Positions 51,062 to 61,833 of a stretch of 64,000 bases of DNA are shown in pieces (position 1 is the stretch's first letter; every line of letters begins with the position of its first letter). The translations under genes were made by a program, and so were the position numbers. The notes under the pieces are model-generated. The model was not told where the DNA came from, made no database searches, and saw nothing but the letters and a program-made list of their open reading frames with translations. Origin of the DNA: Quercus robur (lineage: Eukaryota > Streptophyta > Magnoliopsida > Fagales > Fagaceae); contig NC_065538.1 of NCBI RefSeq assembly GCF_932294415.1, forward strand, positions 79,187,834-79,251,833, in the 5' to 3' direction.

Positions 51062-51580
51062 TTTGCCATTTCAATTGCAGACAACTTGCCAGTGAACACT
51101 GGATTTGAGGTGGGACTGGAATTTCTCAAAATCTCTGGTGAGTACATCTCAATGAAGAGCCAAATCAAACTCAGCCTCAACTCTAGCAATGGTCTGTTAT
51201 AAAATACGTCAACCTCCAAACACTACTCAGTCCCGAAGGTACCCTCTCCAGAATCCTAATCACTGTGACCTCCACAAAGGGTTTCTATCTATGACTTGTA
51301 TTAAGGAAAATTCACTGTGTGGACTCGAGCAAGGACAATTCAGAATTTTCTATCGCAAAATGGCATAGCCCATAATCAATCTATGACCTTCACGGTGGAC
51401 TCAAGTGTAACTCAAATCAGTTTGGTTGGCTTCAATAAGAGCCAAAGAAGTGATCATGTGTTTTATGTGCTGGTGATCGATGAGGCATCATTATTAAATT
51501 TCAAAAAATCCACTTTGGTGGTTAGATTTTCTATGGTCTTGATAGGCTTTCTCTTGCCCCCTAAAAACTCCTTTATGTGA
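51062..51580 (+). pseudogene. Probable DUF642-like gene fragment (broken)
   Basis: An acceptor-like TTTCAATTGCAG at 51072-51083 leads into a conceptual peptide DNLPVNTGFEVGLEFL, which fits the start of DUF642 cell-wall proteins after the signal-peptide exon (pattern D-LL-NG-FE-GP). After an in-frame stop near 51200, pieces such as SPEGT and, in another frame at 51317-51580, FTVDSSVTQISLVGF and LVIDEASL recall the end of a DUF642 domain (GPVIDxVxL). Stops and a frame change between the parts show it is not a working gene. The family assignment is tentative and by eye. Confidence 0.38.
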
Positions 51581-51910
51581 ATTTCGAAAAAAAAAAAAAA
51601 AAAAAAAGAACTCCTCTATGTTGTAAACATTCACAATCCCACTGCCTGAACCAGCTGCAAACAATTTCCCACTTTATTTTTACAAAACTTAACTTTTAGA
51701 TCTTCTCTTCTCTTAATTTTATAGTTTTTTTATGTTTTGAGAGGAGAGAGGCATAAAACGATAGCAAAAATACAAAGTTACTCATGTTTTTAATAAAAGT
51801 GTGTAATGGGAAACAAACCACAGGTAAGAAAAGTATTTTTTAAGGAAACCATGTAGAAAGTGTTTTTTCAGACCAACCACATATGAAAAAAGTGTAATTT
51901 TCTCATATTA

Positions 51911-53906
51911 TTTTTTTTTTTTTTGAAGAGGAAGCTTTATAACATAAAAGCCAGCAAGGATACAGCAGAGGACAAAGACCACAGCAAGCTACAGATACAG
52001 CAGAAACTAAACCAACGCCAATAAGTCCTTTTGAACTAAGCTAGACACCTCAGATGGGGTAACCCCATTCCACATGCAAGAAGACTTAGTTCTACGCGCA
52101 AGTTGAGCCAGCTCATGCGCAACAACATTAAAATCTCTACTCAAATGTTTAAAAATACAGCTTTCAAAACTCTTACACACAAGAAGAACTCCCTGCAAAA
52201 TGTGTCCCAAATCGTTACCTGTGATATTGTCATTGATGGCTTGAATCACAGTCAGGGCATCACTCTCCACAATGACACTTGACAGCTGCAACTCCTGAGC
52301 CAGTAGGATGCCTTGCTCCACAGCCAAAGCTTCCACTTGATCTGCAGCAAATCTGCCTTGAAGGTATTTACTGAGGGCTGCCACAACATGGCCATTGCAG
52401 TCCCTAATAATTACTCCAATGCTGGAGTTATTCCCCTGGTCTGAGGTGGCCCCGTCAACATTGATTTTGAACACTCCCTGTGGAGGAGTTTCCCATCTGG
52501 ATGAAGGATGACTTGGAGGGGTGGGAGCCAAAGAGTTGGCCTTTCTGAAATCCTCCAAAGTGCAGGATGCTAACTGCCACACCTGAGATGGGGAAAGGGG
52601 GGAATCATTATGCACATACTGTGGGGCATTTGATTGAAGGAGGTGCAGAACCATGTCTAGAAAGGACCACATGAGACACAAGGAACTAGATAGATCAGCC
52701 CAATGATTCCAAACAGAAGACGCAGCTTCACAATGAAGGAGAGCATGGTTGATATCCTCAATTCCCAAGCCACATATAGGGCAGGCATTATTACTCTGAA
52801 TCCCTCTTTTGTTTATATTCTCGAAGGTAGGGAGCCCATTAACACAAGCCCTCCAAGCAAAGATTTTTACTTTTGCAGGAAGGTTTAAATGCCAAAGTTT
52901 TCTCCAAAGTAATCTACAAGGGTCCCCAGAGGAACTTTCACCCACCTCCATTGTATTAGCTAGATTATAAGCTATGTGATAGGCGCTTTTCACCGTAAAT
53001 TCACCTCTCTTATTCCCAATCCAGATAATTTTATCCTCAGCCAGGTTGTGACTCAGAGGTATCTTCAAGATGGTCTCAACCTCAAAGGGAAGAAAAGTAG
53101 CATGAAGAACATCAATTCTCCACCATTTGGTTTCCGAATCAATGAGAGAGGAGACCATAGGGAATACAAGGTTATGGTTCTGAGGGGAGATGACCCTATA
53201 AGTGGAAGGTGTTGGGAGCCATCTATCCTCCCATATGTGGATTTGTTTCCCGTTCCCGACTCTCCACCGGGTTCCACATCTAATGATTTCTAAGCTACTG
53301 TGGATGCTCCTCCAGGAGTAAGAAGGGGAAGAGCCAAGCTTAGCATTTAATAAATCACCAGTGGGGAAGTACCTGGCTTTGAGCACACGGGCCACCAAAG
53401 AGCTCGGGTTAGAGAGAATCCTCCACGCTTGCTTAGCTAGCATTGCCTGATTGAAGGCTTGCAAGTTTCTAAACCCCAAGCCGCCATTTGTCTTTGAAAT
53501 GCATAATCTCTTCCAACTAACCCAACTGATCTTTGTTTCCTTTTGTCTTTGACCCCACCAGAAGTTTTTCATCATTCTTTCTAAATCATGACAAAGGCTT
53601 TGGGGGAGTTGAAAGCAACTCATAGTATAGGTTGGAATTGCTTGTGCCACTGCTTTGATGAGAATTTCTTTTCCCCCCGAAGATAAAAGCTTGCCTTTCC
53701 AGCCCGCTAATTTTTTCCCAACCCTCTCCTTTAGGATTGCAAAGACTTGGTTCTTTGACCTACCAATAAAAGATGGGAGGCCAAGGTATTTAGTAAGCCT
53801 CGAGTCCTGCATAGGGCCAAGGATATTTAAAATATCTTCTCTAGTTTCTTGGGCTGTATTGGGGCTGAAGAAAATGGAGGATTTCTCTGTATTAACTATA
53901 AACTGG
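51911..53906 (-). mobile_element. 5'-truncated LINE (L1-type non-LTR retrotransposon)
   Basis: The minus-strand element ends in a short poly(A) tail (T-run 51911-51924 on the plus strand). Its open frame runs back to 53905, where it stops abruptly in the middle of reverse transcriptase, as 5' truncation during target-primed insertion produces. TATTA occurs just outside both ends (51906-51910 and 53907-53911) and may be the target duplication, though it is short. The catalytic YADD box of the reverse transcriptase is not included. Confidence 0.82.
52007..53812 (-). CDS. LINE ORF2 C-terminal part: RT end, zf-RVT, RNase H
   Basis: 601 codons without a stop from the first in-frame ATG (frame open back to 53905). 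The start of the frame (TKYLGLPSFIGRSK and GWKGKLLSSGGKEILIKAV) is the region after the palm of plant L1 reverse transcriptases. A zf-RVT domain with CPICGLGIEDINHALLHC lies near residue 350. The last 150 residues are an RNase H domain with acidic residues in KINVDGATSDQ, EALAVEQG, ESDALTV and a closing SRDFNVVAHELA. The long intact frame suggests a young insertion. It cannot move by itself because the front of the element is missing. Confidence 0.9.
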   Translation of the reverse strand: MQDSRLTKYLGLPSFIGRSKNQVFAILKERVGKKLAGWKGKLLSSGGKEILIKAVAQAIPTYTMSCFQLPQSLCHDLERMMKNFWWGQRQKETKISWVSWKRLCISKTNGGLGFRNLQAFNQAMLAKQAWRILSNPSSLVARVLKARYFPTGDLLNAKLGSSPSYSWRSIHSSLEIIRCGTRWRVGNGKQIHIWEDRWLPTPSTYRVISPQNHNLVFPMVSSLIDSETKWWRIDVLHATFLPFEVETILKIPLSHNLAEDKIIWIGNKRGEFTVKSAYHIAYNLANTMEVGESSSGDPCRLLWRKLWHLNLPAKVKIFAWRACVNGLPTFENINKRGIQSNNACPICGLGIEDINHALLHCEAASSVWNHWADLSSSLCLMWSFLDMVLHLLQSNAPQYVHNDSPLSPSQVWQLASCTLEDFRKANSLAPTPPSHPSSRWETPPQGVFKINVDGATSDQGNNSSIGVIIRDCNGHVVAALSKYLQGRFAADQVEALAVEQGILLAQELQLSSVIVESDALTVIQAINDNITGNDLGHILQGVLLVCKSFESCIFKHLSRDFNVVAHELAQLARRTKSSCMWNGVTPSEVSSLVQKDLLALV

Positions 53907-54234
53907 TATTATAAAAGACTAGTCTCTTTCTTTTTAGGATTTAGTGTCATAATTTTTCATTCATCATAATTTAAGACTTACACGTTTTTCTGCAAATATT
54001 AAGCATTAACTCATGGTTTTATTTTTCACAGGAATTTCATCTTACTTTATCTCTCCTATTTCTATGTCCTTCCATTCTAGAACTCATCATCATGGACAAA
54101 CTAATTGCAATAAAAAATAATTAATTAATTACACTTTTTTACCTAAAATTCTATAATTCACAATGACAAAATTACAAAAACAATGCCAAAAAAACTACTC
54201 ACACATGTAACTCACTCATTAACAACCGCTAGTA

Positions 54235-54495
54235 CTCCCTCCGTCCCACTTTGTTTGTCCTATTTGAAAAGTCAAACTTTTTAAGGAAACATCATTTATT
54301 GTCTTGTCTACCTTTTAAAAATGTATAAGTTTCCAAAACTACCCTTAAATAAATTTATCAAAAAATTGAATTAGTAAATTAATAAGGGTATCATAGGAAC
54401 ATTAGTAAATTAATGATTTTTATTTTTAGAAACAGGACAATATTTTGGGACGTCCCAAAATAGAATAGAGGACAAACAAAATGGGATGGAGGGAG
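54235..54495. mobile_element. Stowaway MITE (Tc1/mariner), TSD TA
   Basis: The ends CTCCCTCCGTCCCA and TGGGATGGAGGGAG are inverted repeats flanked by TA (54233-54234, 54496-54497). CTCCCTCCGT is the standard Stowaway terminus. 261 bp, no coding capacity. Confidence 0.93.
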
Positions 54496-54540
54496 TAACC
54501 TTTAAGGAGAGTTGAAAGGGAAAAAAAAAATTTTTTTTTT

Positions 54541-54569
54541 GGGGGCGGGGTGGGGGGGGGGGGGGGGTG
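54541..54569. repeat. Poly(G)-rich tract
   Basis: A T-tract is followed by GGGGGCGGGGTGGGGG and a further run of G. Such a run may form a G-quadruplex. Assembly length here may be unreliable. Confidence 0.6.
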
Positions 54570-54638
54570 GGACAAAACAAATAGGGTAAGAAAACAATGT
54601 CATCCCTTGATAGACAACAACTGCAACTGCTACAATAA

Positions 54639-55835
54639 GAGCATCCGTAGCAGCTCTCTCAAATGTGTCAAATGCCAAATATTTGGCACATTTGGCACAC
54701 CAAACACAAAAACAGAGCTTTATCAAATGTTTCAAATCTCAAAAATTATGCCACATTGCTACAGTACCATCTCAAATATGAGACGGTACAGACAACAATG
54801 GCAAAATGGGATATTATTATTTTATTGCATTTTTCTCTCTCCTCTTCCACAAATATCTCTCTCTATCGACTCTATCTCATTTCTTCTCTCTTTGTCACTC
54901 TTTATCTCTTCCCTCTCCTCCGTGCTCAAGAAAGTTGCTCAAGATCACTCTCAAGAAAGTTGTCGTCAATCTCGCCGCCTCACTTTCCAGTTCTCACCGC
55001 CGATCTCGCCAGTCCTCACCGCCTCATGCTTCGGTTTTGGTTGATTTGGTGGGTTTTGGGTTTATGATTGGGTTTTGATTTGGGTTAAGGCTGTGGGTGG
55101 TGAGTCAGGTGGCTTCGATGGGTTAGGTTGAAGTTATGGGTTGTGGCTTCGATGGGTTGATTCAGGTGATTTAGGTTGAGGCTATGGGTTGCGACCGAAT
55201 CATGGATTATGTCTGAGATTGGGTTTTGATTTGGATTGAGGTTCTGGGTTGAGTTTCGATGGCTTGATTTCAGTGAGAGGTGAGTCACGGTGACTATGCT
55301 GTGTTTGTGGTTGTGGTTGAGAGGTGGAAGAGGAAGGTTGGTGGTGGTTGGATTGTGGGGATTTTTTTTTTTTTTTTTTTTTTTGCTGTGGTTTGTGGTT
55401 GCCGATTGAGAAGTGGCGGAAGAGGAAGGTTGTTGGGGCCTAGATTGTGTTTTTTTTTTTTCTTCTTCCTGCTGCTATAGTTTGTGGTTGTGGATGGTGG
55501 GGCAACTGTGGAAGTGGCTATTGCTGTTATGTTATGATGGCTGTTGTGATGGTTTGGTTTTTATTTTTTTTCCTCTTTTGTTGAGGTTTTTGGATTTGGA
55601 ATTTGTTGGTGTTGTTGCTGTTGTTGATCGGCGTTGATGTTGTTGCTATTATTGATGATAATGGGGAGAAGATAATATATTATTTTAATGTGTAGTAAAT
55701 ATTATTTTAATGTACAGAATTGAATGATAAAACATCTGATAAATGGGATGTTGTAAAATGATATGGTAAAATAATAAAGTAGACTTTTGGTGTGTCAAAA
55801 TGGCATTTTTTATACCACATCTGTTGTGGATGCTC
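54639..55835. mobile_element. PIF/Harbinger-like element, 1197 bp, TSD TAA, with transcript-like core
   Basis: The ends GAGCATCCGTAGCAG and CTGTTGTGGATGCTC are inverted repeats flanked by TAA (54636-54638 and 55836-55838). Near the left end ATTTGGCACATTTGGCAC recurs, and TGTGTCAAAATGGCA lies near the right. The core has a CT-rich leader-like part (54830-54930), a GC-rich part (CTCGCCGCCTCAC, CTCACCGCCGATC) and then TG-rich sequence with GGGTTTTGATTTGGG repeats. Several overlapping frames (up to 164 codons) are low complexity. No transposase; probably a captured gene piece (inference). Confidence 0.72.
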
Positions 55836-55838
55836 TAA

Positions 55839-56178
55839 CACTAAATATAGTTATAATACAATGTTTATTATTTCAAATATTTTTCTTACAATTTCCATAA
55901 CAAATGAATCAAAATCATATACAACAATCAAAATCATATGAGCAATAATAATAATAATAATAGCACTGAGAGAATTACCTCGTAGGAAAGGACTAATCCT
56001 TTCCCTAGGAGAGAAATAGAGAGGGGTTTTTTTAAAGGTTAAACATAAGGAAGAGAGATGTTTATTTATGTTTGATTTTGGCAATTGACTTGCAAAGGAA
56101 TAAGGAGAGGTGGAAGTACCTTATTTTAAGGGATATAGATAAGTGGTTATCTTTTAATCAAAATAAATAGTTAAGAAG
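55839..56178. other. Gene-free AT-rich spacer
   Basis: No gene or element ends were recognised. A short (TAA)n run lies at about 55946-55960. Confidence 0.5.
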
Positions 56179-56318
56179 TGCTACATCTACAACATTTTCA
56201 CAACAAATCATAGGTGATTAGTTATTATTGGTTATAATTTGAATCTATCACTAAAATTACTTTTTTGCCCACCAATAGCAACCTGTCACTTAGGATATTG
56301 TGAAAATGTTGTAGATAA
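56179..56318. mobile_element. Short foldback MITE (ACAACATTTTCACAA type)
   Basis: The left arm CATCTACAACATTTTCACAA pairs with the right arm TTGTGAAAATGTTGTAGAT; ATAGGTG / CACTTAG and TTATTGG / CCAATAG continue the match. About 140 bp; outer ends are slightly eroded. Confidence 0.72.
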
Positions 56319-56437
56319 GGACGGAACTAGGATTCAAAGTTGGGGAGGGCCAAAGTATAAACACAAAAAAGTTTATGAAAATAAAAACTAACATCTACTC
56401 AAGCTTTGTTGAATTTCATCCTATTTATTAACATTAT

Positions 56438-57368
56438 TGTAGGGATATTGGGCCCAGAAGTTCGTTATCTATTTATATATTGGGTCTATGGCCGAATCCG
56501 AGGACGAGGGTTTGTTTGAGGAAGAGATATCTTTGTCAAAAAAAACTGCGTTAGTAAGTAGAGAGATTAGTCTTGATCATAACAGTTCAAGGGGTGAGCC
56601 GAGGATAAGCACATCCTCAGCTAACCAATGCCGAGGTCCAAAAAGATTATCTGTCGTCTCGGGTAATGTTCCAAGAAGTTCCGTTGGCATGGATACGTAT
56701 TGCAGTGACATCAGACAATGAGAAATCCTAAAAATATCTTAAGAGAAAGCTGATGCCTCTACATTAAATGCACTGCAGCTAACTCTCTAGCCACATTAAT
56801 GTGGAGGTAATACCTGAACAGTAGATTTCAACCTTACAACTACTACATGAAGACTTATGGGGAGAGTTAATGGGACAAGTATCAAGACCAACCATCTGGC
56901 ATGCACGTGGAAGGTGGAGATGAAAAGGAGAGACAATATAAAAGAAAAAGGAAGGCACTGGAAGCAGGGATCGAAAAGGAAAGAGAAAATTACTATAGCA
57001 TTAAGAACTGTTTGCCAAGCAGAGTCTCACGAAATCTTCCCTCTTTGCCTTCAATTACATCCGAAAACGACTTGTAAACCTTATTATGACCATCCCTCAT
57101 TGGTTGTCCGCGGATTCCATTATCAAGAAGTGTAATCAAATATGATAGAAATATATAAGAAAAAATCTCCTTGGATTTTGCCAAGGACGATTTTCCTCAT
57201 TATAAACCTGTCCATTTACATCTTCCTATCTGATAAATCTACTTTTGTATTTGTCTAATTCATTAGAGCCCAGTTTTCCAATTCATTCTCTACAAATTCA
57301 TTGTTTTGGGTTTTTTGGGCCTCAGTCCATCTACTTATTGGGCTAGAAACTCAAATCTGGTCCTTACA
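56438..57368 (+). mobile_element. Solo LTR, 931 bp, TSD ATTAT
   Basis: It begins TGTAGGGATATTGGGCCC and ends CTGGTCCTTACA, with ATTAT on both sides (56433-56437, 57369-57373). A G-box CACGTG lies at 56904-56909 and TATAAAAG at 56937-56944, preceded by GGGACAAGTATCA. This is the same block as in the LTRs at 739 and 9578. CCGAGG-type motifs are also shared with the 9578 LTR. No internal direct repeat or coding region was seen, so this is a single LTR left after recombination. Confidence 0.85.
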
Positions 57369-57373
57369 ATTAT

Positions 57374-58856
57374 AATCTTATATTTTCACAATTTGGATTG
57401 ATATTGATTTAATCGGTGGTAATTTTTTGGAATTTTGTTTAAAAAATTTCAAGAATTGGGACATCAACACTAGAGGTAATGCTGCATTATTAACTTCAAA
57501 TTATTTGTAATTTTTTCTCTTTAAAAAAATCAAATATTATAGATAATTTTCTCATCATCAACCATTCAAATAAAAGTTTCATTTTTTCCATATTATATAG
57601 CTCTATAGTTTCAAAATTTAGTCCAAAAAATAAACCAAGCAAACATACCCCACAAGCTACAACAACATTAATGTTAATAAATTAGTTTCTAAAAATAGTT
57701 AATAATTCATAAAATAAACCAACAAACAAGCGTTATCAATTAATAACATTTATTACTAACCACTGCACACATTTGATTCATAGTTCCCACGGGCTTCACT
57801 TTTTGATTGCCAATTTCAATTTTTCTATTCTTTTTTTTTTTTTTTATCTCATTTGTCCTTATCTGACCATCTCTTTTTTCAAATTCAAGAGTCAAGACTC
57901 AATCATTATTACAAAGGATGACTTCTTAAAATGTACACAGTAAACTCACACACACAAAACACATTGCACTATCAGTCTGTCACAGTGGCAAAATAGAGAC
58001 AAAGTGGATAGACATCATAGAGAGAAATAAACTCATATCAGAGTAGAGAGAGAAATCAACTCAGATCTGAGAAGAGAGGACATACTCAATTGATTCAACT
58101 CATGTGTTAGTGTGGACACAGTAGACAAGAAGAGACCAAGCCACTAGTTGTGAGCCATAGTACGACTGTTGATTGCCAACTGCAATTTTCTTTTTGCTTT
58201 TCATGGGTTATATGTAAATATTTGAAGGAGGGGGGCCAAAAATATACTTTTTGAGGGAAATTTTAAATTTTCCGATTAGATATGTATACAATACTATATT
58301 TTTTCAAAATTGGGCAAGGGGGGGGGGGGGGGGGGCGGGGGAATGGCCTGTCTACCCTAACGTGGATCTGTTTCTAATTGTGAACATAGCATTTCTCTAA
58401 ATAGTTAACTAAAAAAAAAAAAAATAGTGTATTCAAAATAGTAAATTATTTGTTTTAGAGAAAGTAAAATGTATTTTGGTAGGAGTTTTTTTTTTTTTTT
58501 TTTTTTTTAATGATAGTAATTAAGGAAAAATAATTTCTCATAATTAAGAGGAAGAGTAAGTGTCCCATTTAAAGTGGTGACATTTTGAACTTGAAGAGAG
58601 AGAGAGAGAGAGGAAACGCATGAAACTATCTATAAAAACCCTTTTTTTTTTAAATCGAATTTGACAAAGAAACATGAAGAGGGAGAAAAATGAATGGAAT
58701 TTTTTTTTAATTTTCTATACTTTTTGATTTAAGGGTATTTTGGTACGTTAAATGGTGAGACCCAAGGAGAATCATCTTATTAGTAGTATAGATAAGCCCT
58801 TTCATACCTAAAAACTTGTTGGGATACTCTTTTTTTTTTTTTTCTTAGAATACTAA
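57374..58856. other. Gene-free region, possibly the right part of an old transposon
   Basis: No gene is supported. A poly(G) run lies at about 58319-58340 and A/T tracts near 57831, 58415 and 58488. The stretch AACGTGGATCTGTTTCTAATTG near 58359 is loosely complementary to GATAAGGACGGAACTAGG at 56315 (see findings). Confidence 0.4.
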
Positions 58857-59104
58857 GGGTTCGTTTGGATACAACTGAAAACTGAAAACTGAAAAACACT
58901 GTAGCAAAATAATTTTTAAATATGTGAATAGTACCGTAGGACCCATTTTTAATTAAAAAAAGTTGCTGAAAAGTGAAGTTGTGGGTCCCGTGACTGAAAA
59001 GTTGTTGAAAAGTTAATTAAAAGTTGCTGAGGTGTGCACTATTCACACCTTTCCAGTCAACAATCACGGCACAGAGAATAAATAAAAAAAGGTGAAACGG
59101 AGCC
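58857..59104. mobile_element. Tourist/Harbinger-like MITE, 248 bp, TSD TAA
   Basis: The ends GGGTTCGTTTGG and GGTGAAACGGAGCC are imperfect inverted repeats flanked by TAA (58854-58856, 59105-59107). Inside are ACTGTAGCAAAATAATTTTT, GTGAATAGTACCGTAGG and GTGGGTCCCGTG. It is the best-preserved member of the family also seen at 40413, 33613 and 2087. Confidence 0.8.
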
Positions 59105-59107
59105 TAA

Positions 59108-61485
59108 GTATTTTTAACACACATAAACATGAGGAGAGAAGAGAATGTTTTTTTTAAAGAAACCTATAGTGGTGTATATTTAAAAGAGCCTTATATTTAA
59201 AAGAGCCTAACTCCTGGATGGCTCTATATAAAGATAAAAATAAAAAATAAAAAGTCCAACATTTAAAAATTGACCCAAAACAAAAGAAAAATCAACTTTG
59301 GGTTACCTAATCCAACCCAAAATTTTGAATGTCCTAACTCAAAACTGACCAAACTACACTGTGTACTACAGCGCACATGGGACCATAAAATTGAGGTATA
59401 GTGTAATGATGGTTTTTGCCAAACTACATCTTGTAGTGTGGCGATAAAAATTGACCAAAACCACATTAAACGATTCCGTGAACACACCTACCCACGACCA
59501 TGAGTCTACAAACACTAAAAACTTCACTCTATCACATAGAGTTTACACTCTCTACCTTTAGATTTATTATATTTCTCCGCCAAGAAATTGCCTTTTTTGT
59601 GTCAAAACCCCAAATCACACCCTAAGATAGTGTGAATTTCATTTTACTTCTCTTAGTCTTTAATATCTTTATCAAGTTTGTCCTTCCTTCCTCTATGGCT
59701 CTATCATTTTTATAATTGTCATTAAATATAATAAAACAACATCACTTCACATTTTGACAATTACTAAACAAAATAACCAAAATATTTAAAAAAAAATTAT
59801 TAAAGTTCAAGGATTAAAATGATAAGAATAAATTTTATGAGCGAAAATAATAATTTATATAAGGTTGTAATTTAAATTTTAGCTTTATTTGTTTGGGTGC
59901 GTCTTTTAGTTACTGGGTGAATAGTTTTTAAAGAATCTTTTTTTTTTTTTTTTTATGGTGAAATGTTGGGCCCATGGTCCACAGTCTTTCTTGTCAATCC
60001 TAGGGGCCCTTCAATCTGGTTTTCTGAATGATGGTATAGAATAGCATATACGGTTTGATATATTTTCGGGATATGCATGATTTTTTTTTTTTAAAAGGAT
60101 ATGCATGAATCAATTGACAAAGACAAGTGACCAAACAACTGCTAAAGAAAAGAAGGGAATGGATGGATAATTATTAGGGACATTCAAATTTCTGATTTCG
60201 ATTTTTCTAGATTTAAAAAACGTGGTATTAAATTGAAAGCCACTTGAACAAACTGCATCTACAATCTAGAACCTGACATTGTCAAATCATTAATTATAAT
60301 TAATTCATGTGCCCAAACTTTACTCCCTCCTGGTGTTGAAAAAGAAAAACCAATGGGCGCCACTGACAACATAGCAGGGCATCTAAGTTGCAAGACAAAA
60401 ATATACCCAAAGAGGATGAGTGGTCCACAACAGCATATATTCAAAAAGAATCAATCCAATTCTTCATTACAGAACTTAAGCCCATCATTTTTTGGACAAG
60501 ATGTTAGTGCAGTAGTTGAGCAAACCAAGATATCAAAGTTGCTGCAAAATCACTTACAAAAGTCTTCCACATCACAACACTTAATTATGCACTGATTTCA
60601 ACGTACCACTTCAAGCCTGTGAAAATTCTTGTTTTTTATGGTTTTTGCCAAATTGTCATTAGATTTATTGTTTTCAATACAGATCATCATTATCCCTCTG
60701 CAGCATCCAAAATGAAGTTCACTGTTCAACATTTCAATCATACACAATACACACCTAATCCTTTGCGCACACCCCCTTAATTCATAGCAATAACAAGTTA
60801 TAGCATCCAGATTTACGAGAACATAGCAATAATGCACTTCTTAAGCAAGATACCATTCATATGACAATCTCATAAACATGACATCTCTAATGACAGTTTC
60901 AAAAACATTCCCACTTCACTAGTTTTCATATGTTATAATGAGCTTGAGAACAATTCATCCATTTAGCCTTCTCTTGGGAGTTCATAAAGAAATAAAATGG
61001 AATTGAATGAAATGATCATAAAGGAATGGAATGGAAAAGAATAAAGTAATCTTATTTGGATGTTTTAAAATAGAGGTATGGATAGAAGGAATGCAAGGTT
61101 TAGTATGTGTGGTGACAACAGAATGATCATTATGAATAAATCACATCTGTAACCTAAATAAGATTGTTCAAATCCACTCTATGATGCTAATAATAATTCC
61201 TTTATACCAGTACTCGTCAAATGATGAACAATTTCAAATAATTTTGAAGGATCATCTCACAAGGTCGATAATTTCATCTGTTGCATCATTCAATCAAGAC
61301 ACTAAACTTAAACCTAAAGTACAAATTAGTAATTTCTAGAAACAGAACACTACAAACAATTGATACAACCAATCCACCCCCTTATACAAATTACAACCAT
61401 TAATCATACAAATAACAATTACTCTGCGCAGATTATAAATGCAGCAAGACTGACAACAAAATGCATGAATACCAGGAACACAATT
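59108..61485. other. Gene-free region downstream of the kinesin gene
   Basis: No coding region or well-defined element was found in 2.4 kb. The kinesin 3'UTR (minus strand) must occupy the right end. Frames at 59263, 60353 and 60598 show no family resemblance. Confidence 0.5.
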
Positions 61486-61801
61486 TCAGCCATAGCTCAA
61501 TCGGTTATCCATAGGCTTCACTGTTGTCTGACGTCGGGGAATTCCAATTTCACAGGAATTGACTCTGGCAGCAAACCGTAGTGAACAAAGTGACTCACCA
61601 ACTGAAGAAGGATCAGGGGAGATATTTACAAACATCAAGGTTTTGGAATCTCCACCTAGGCATGGCTGTTTATGCATAGAATAAAAAAGTACATTATTAT
61701 AAAGCAACAGTGCAATATGAAGATTACAAGCATATAATTAAAAAGTTCAAAGAAACAACTGTACCTGGAGAAGATATGTCAGTTTTGAGTTCCTAAAAGG
61801 A

Positions 61802-61833
<32 letters not shown>

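Noticed and set aside
54550-55480. Frames up to 164 codons in the 54639-55835 element
   Set aside because: They cross a poly-G run and the element's end, overlap one another in several frames, and show no domain.
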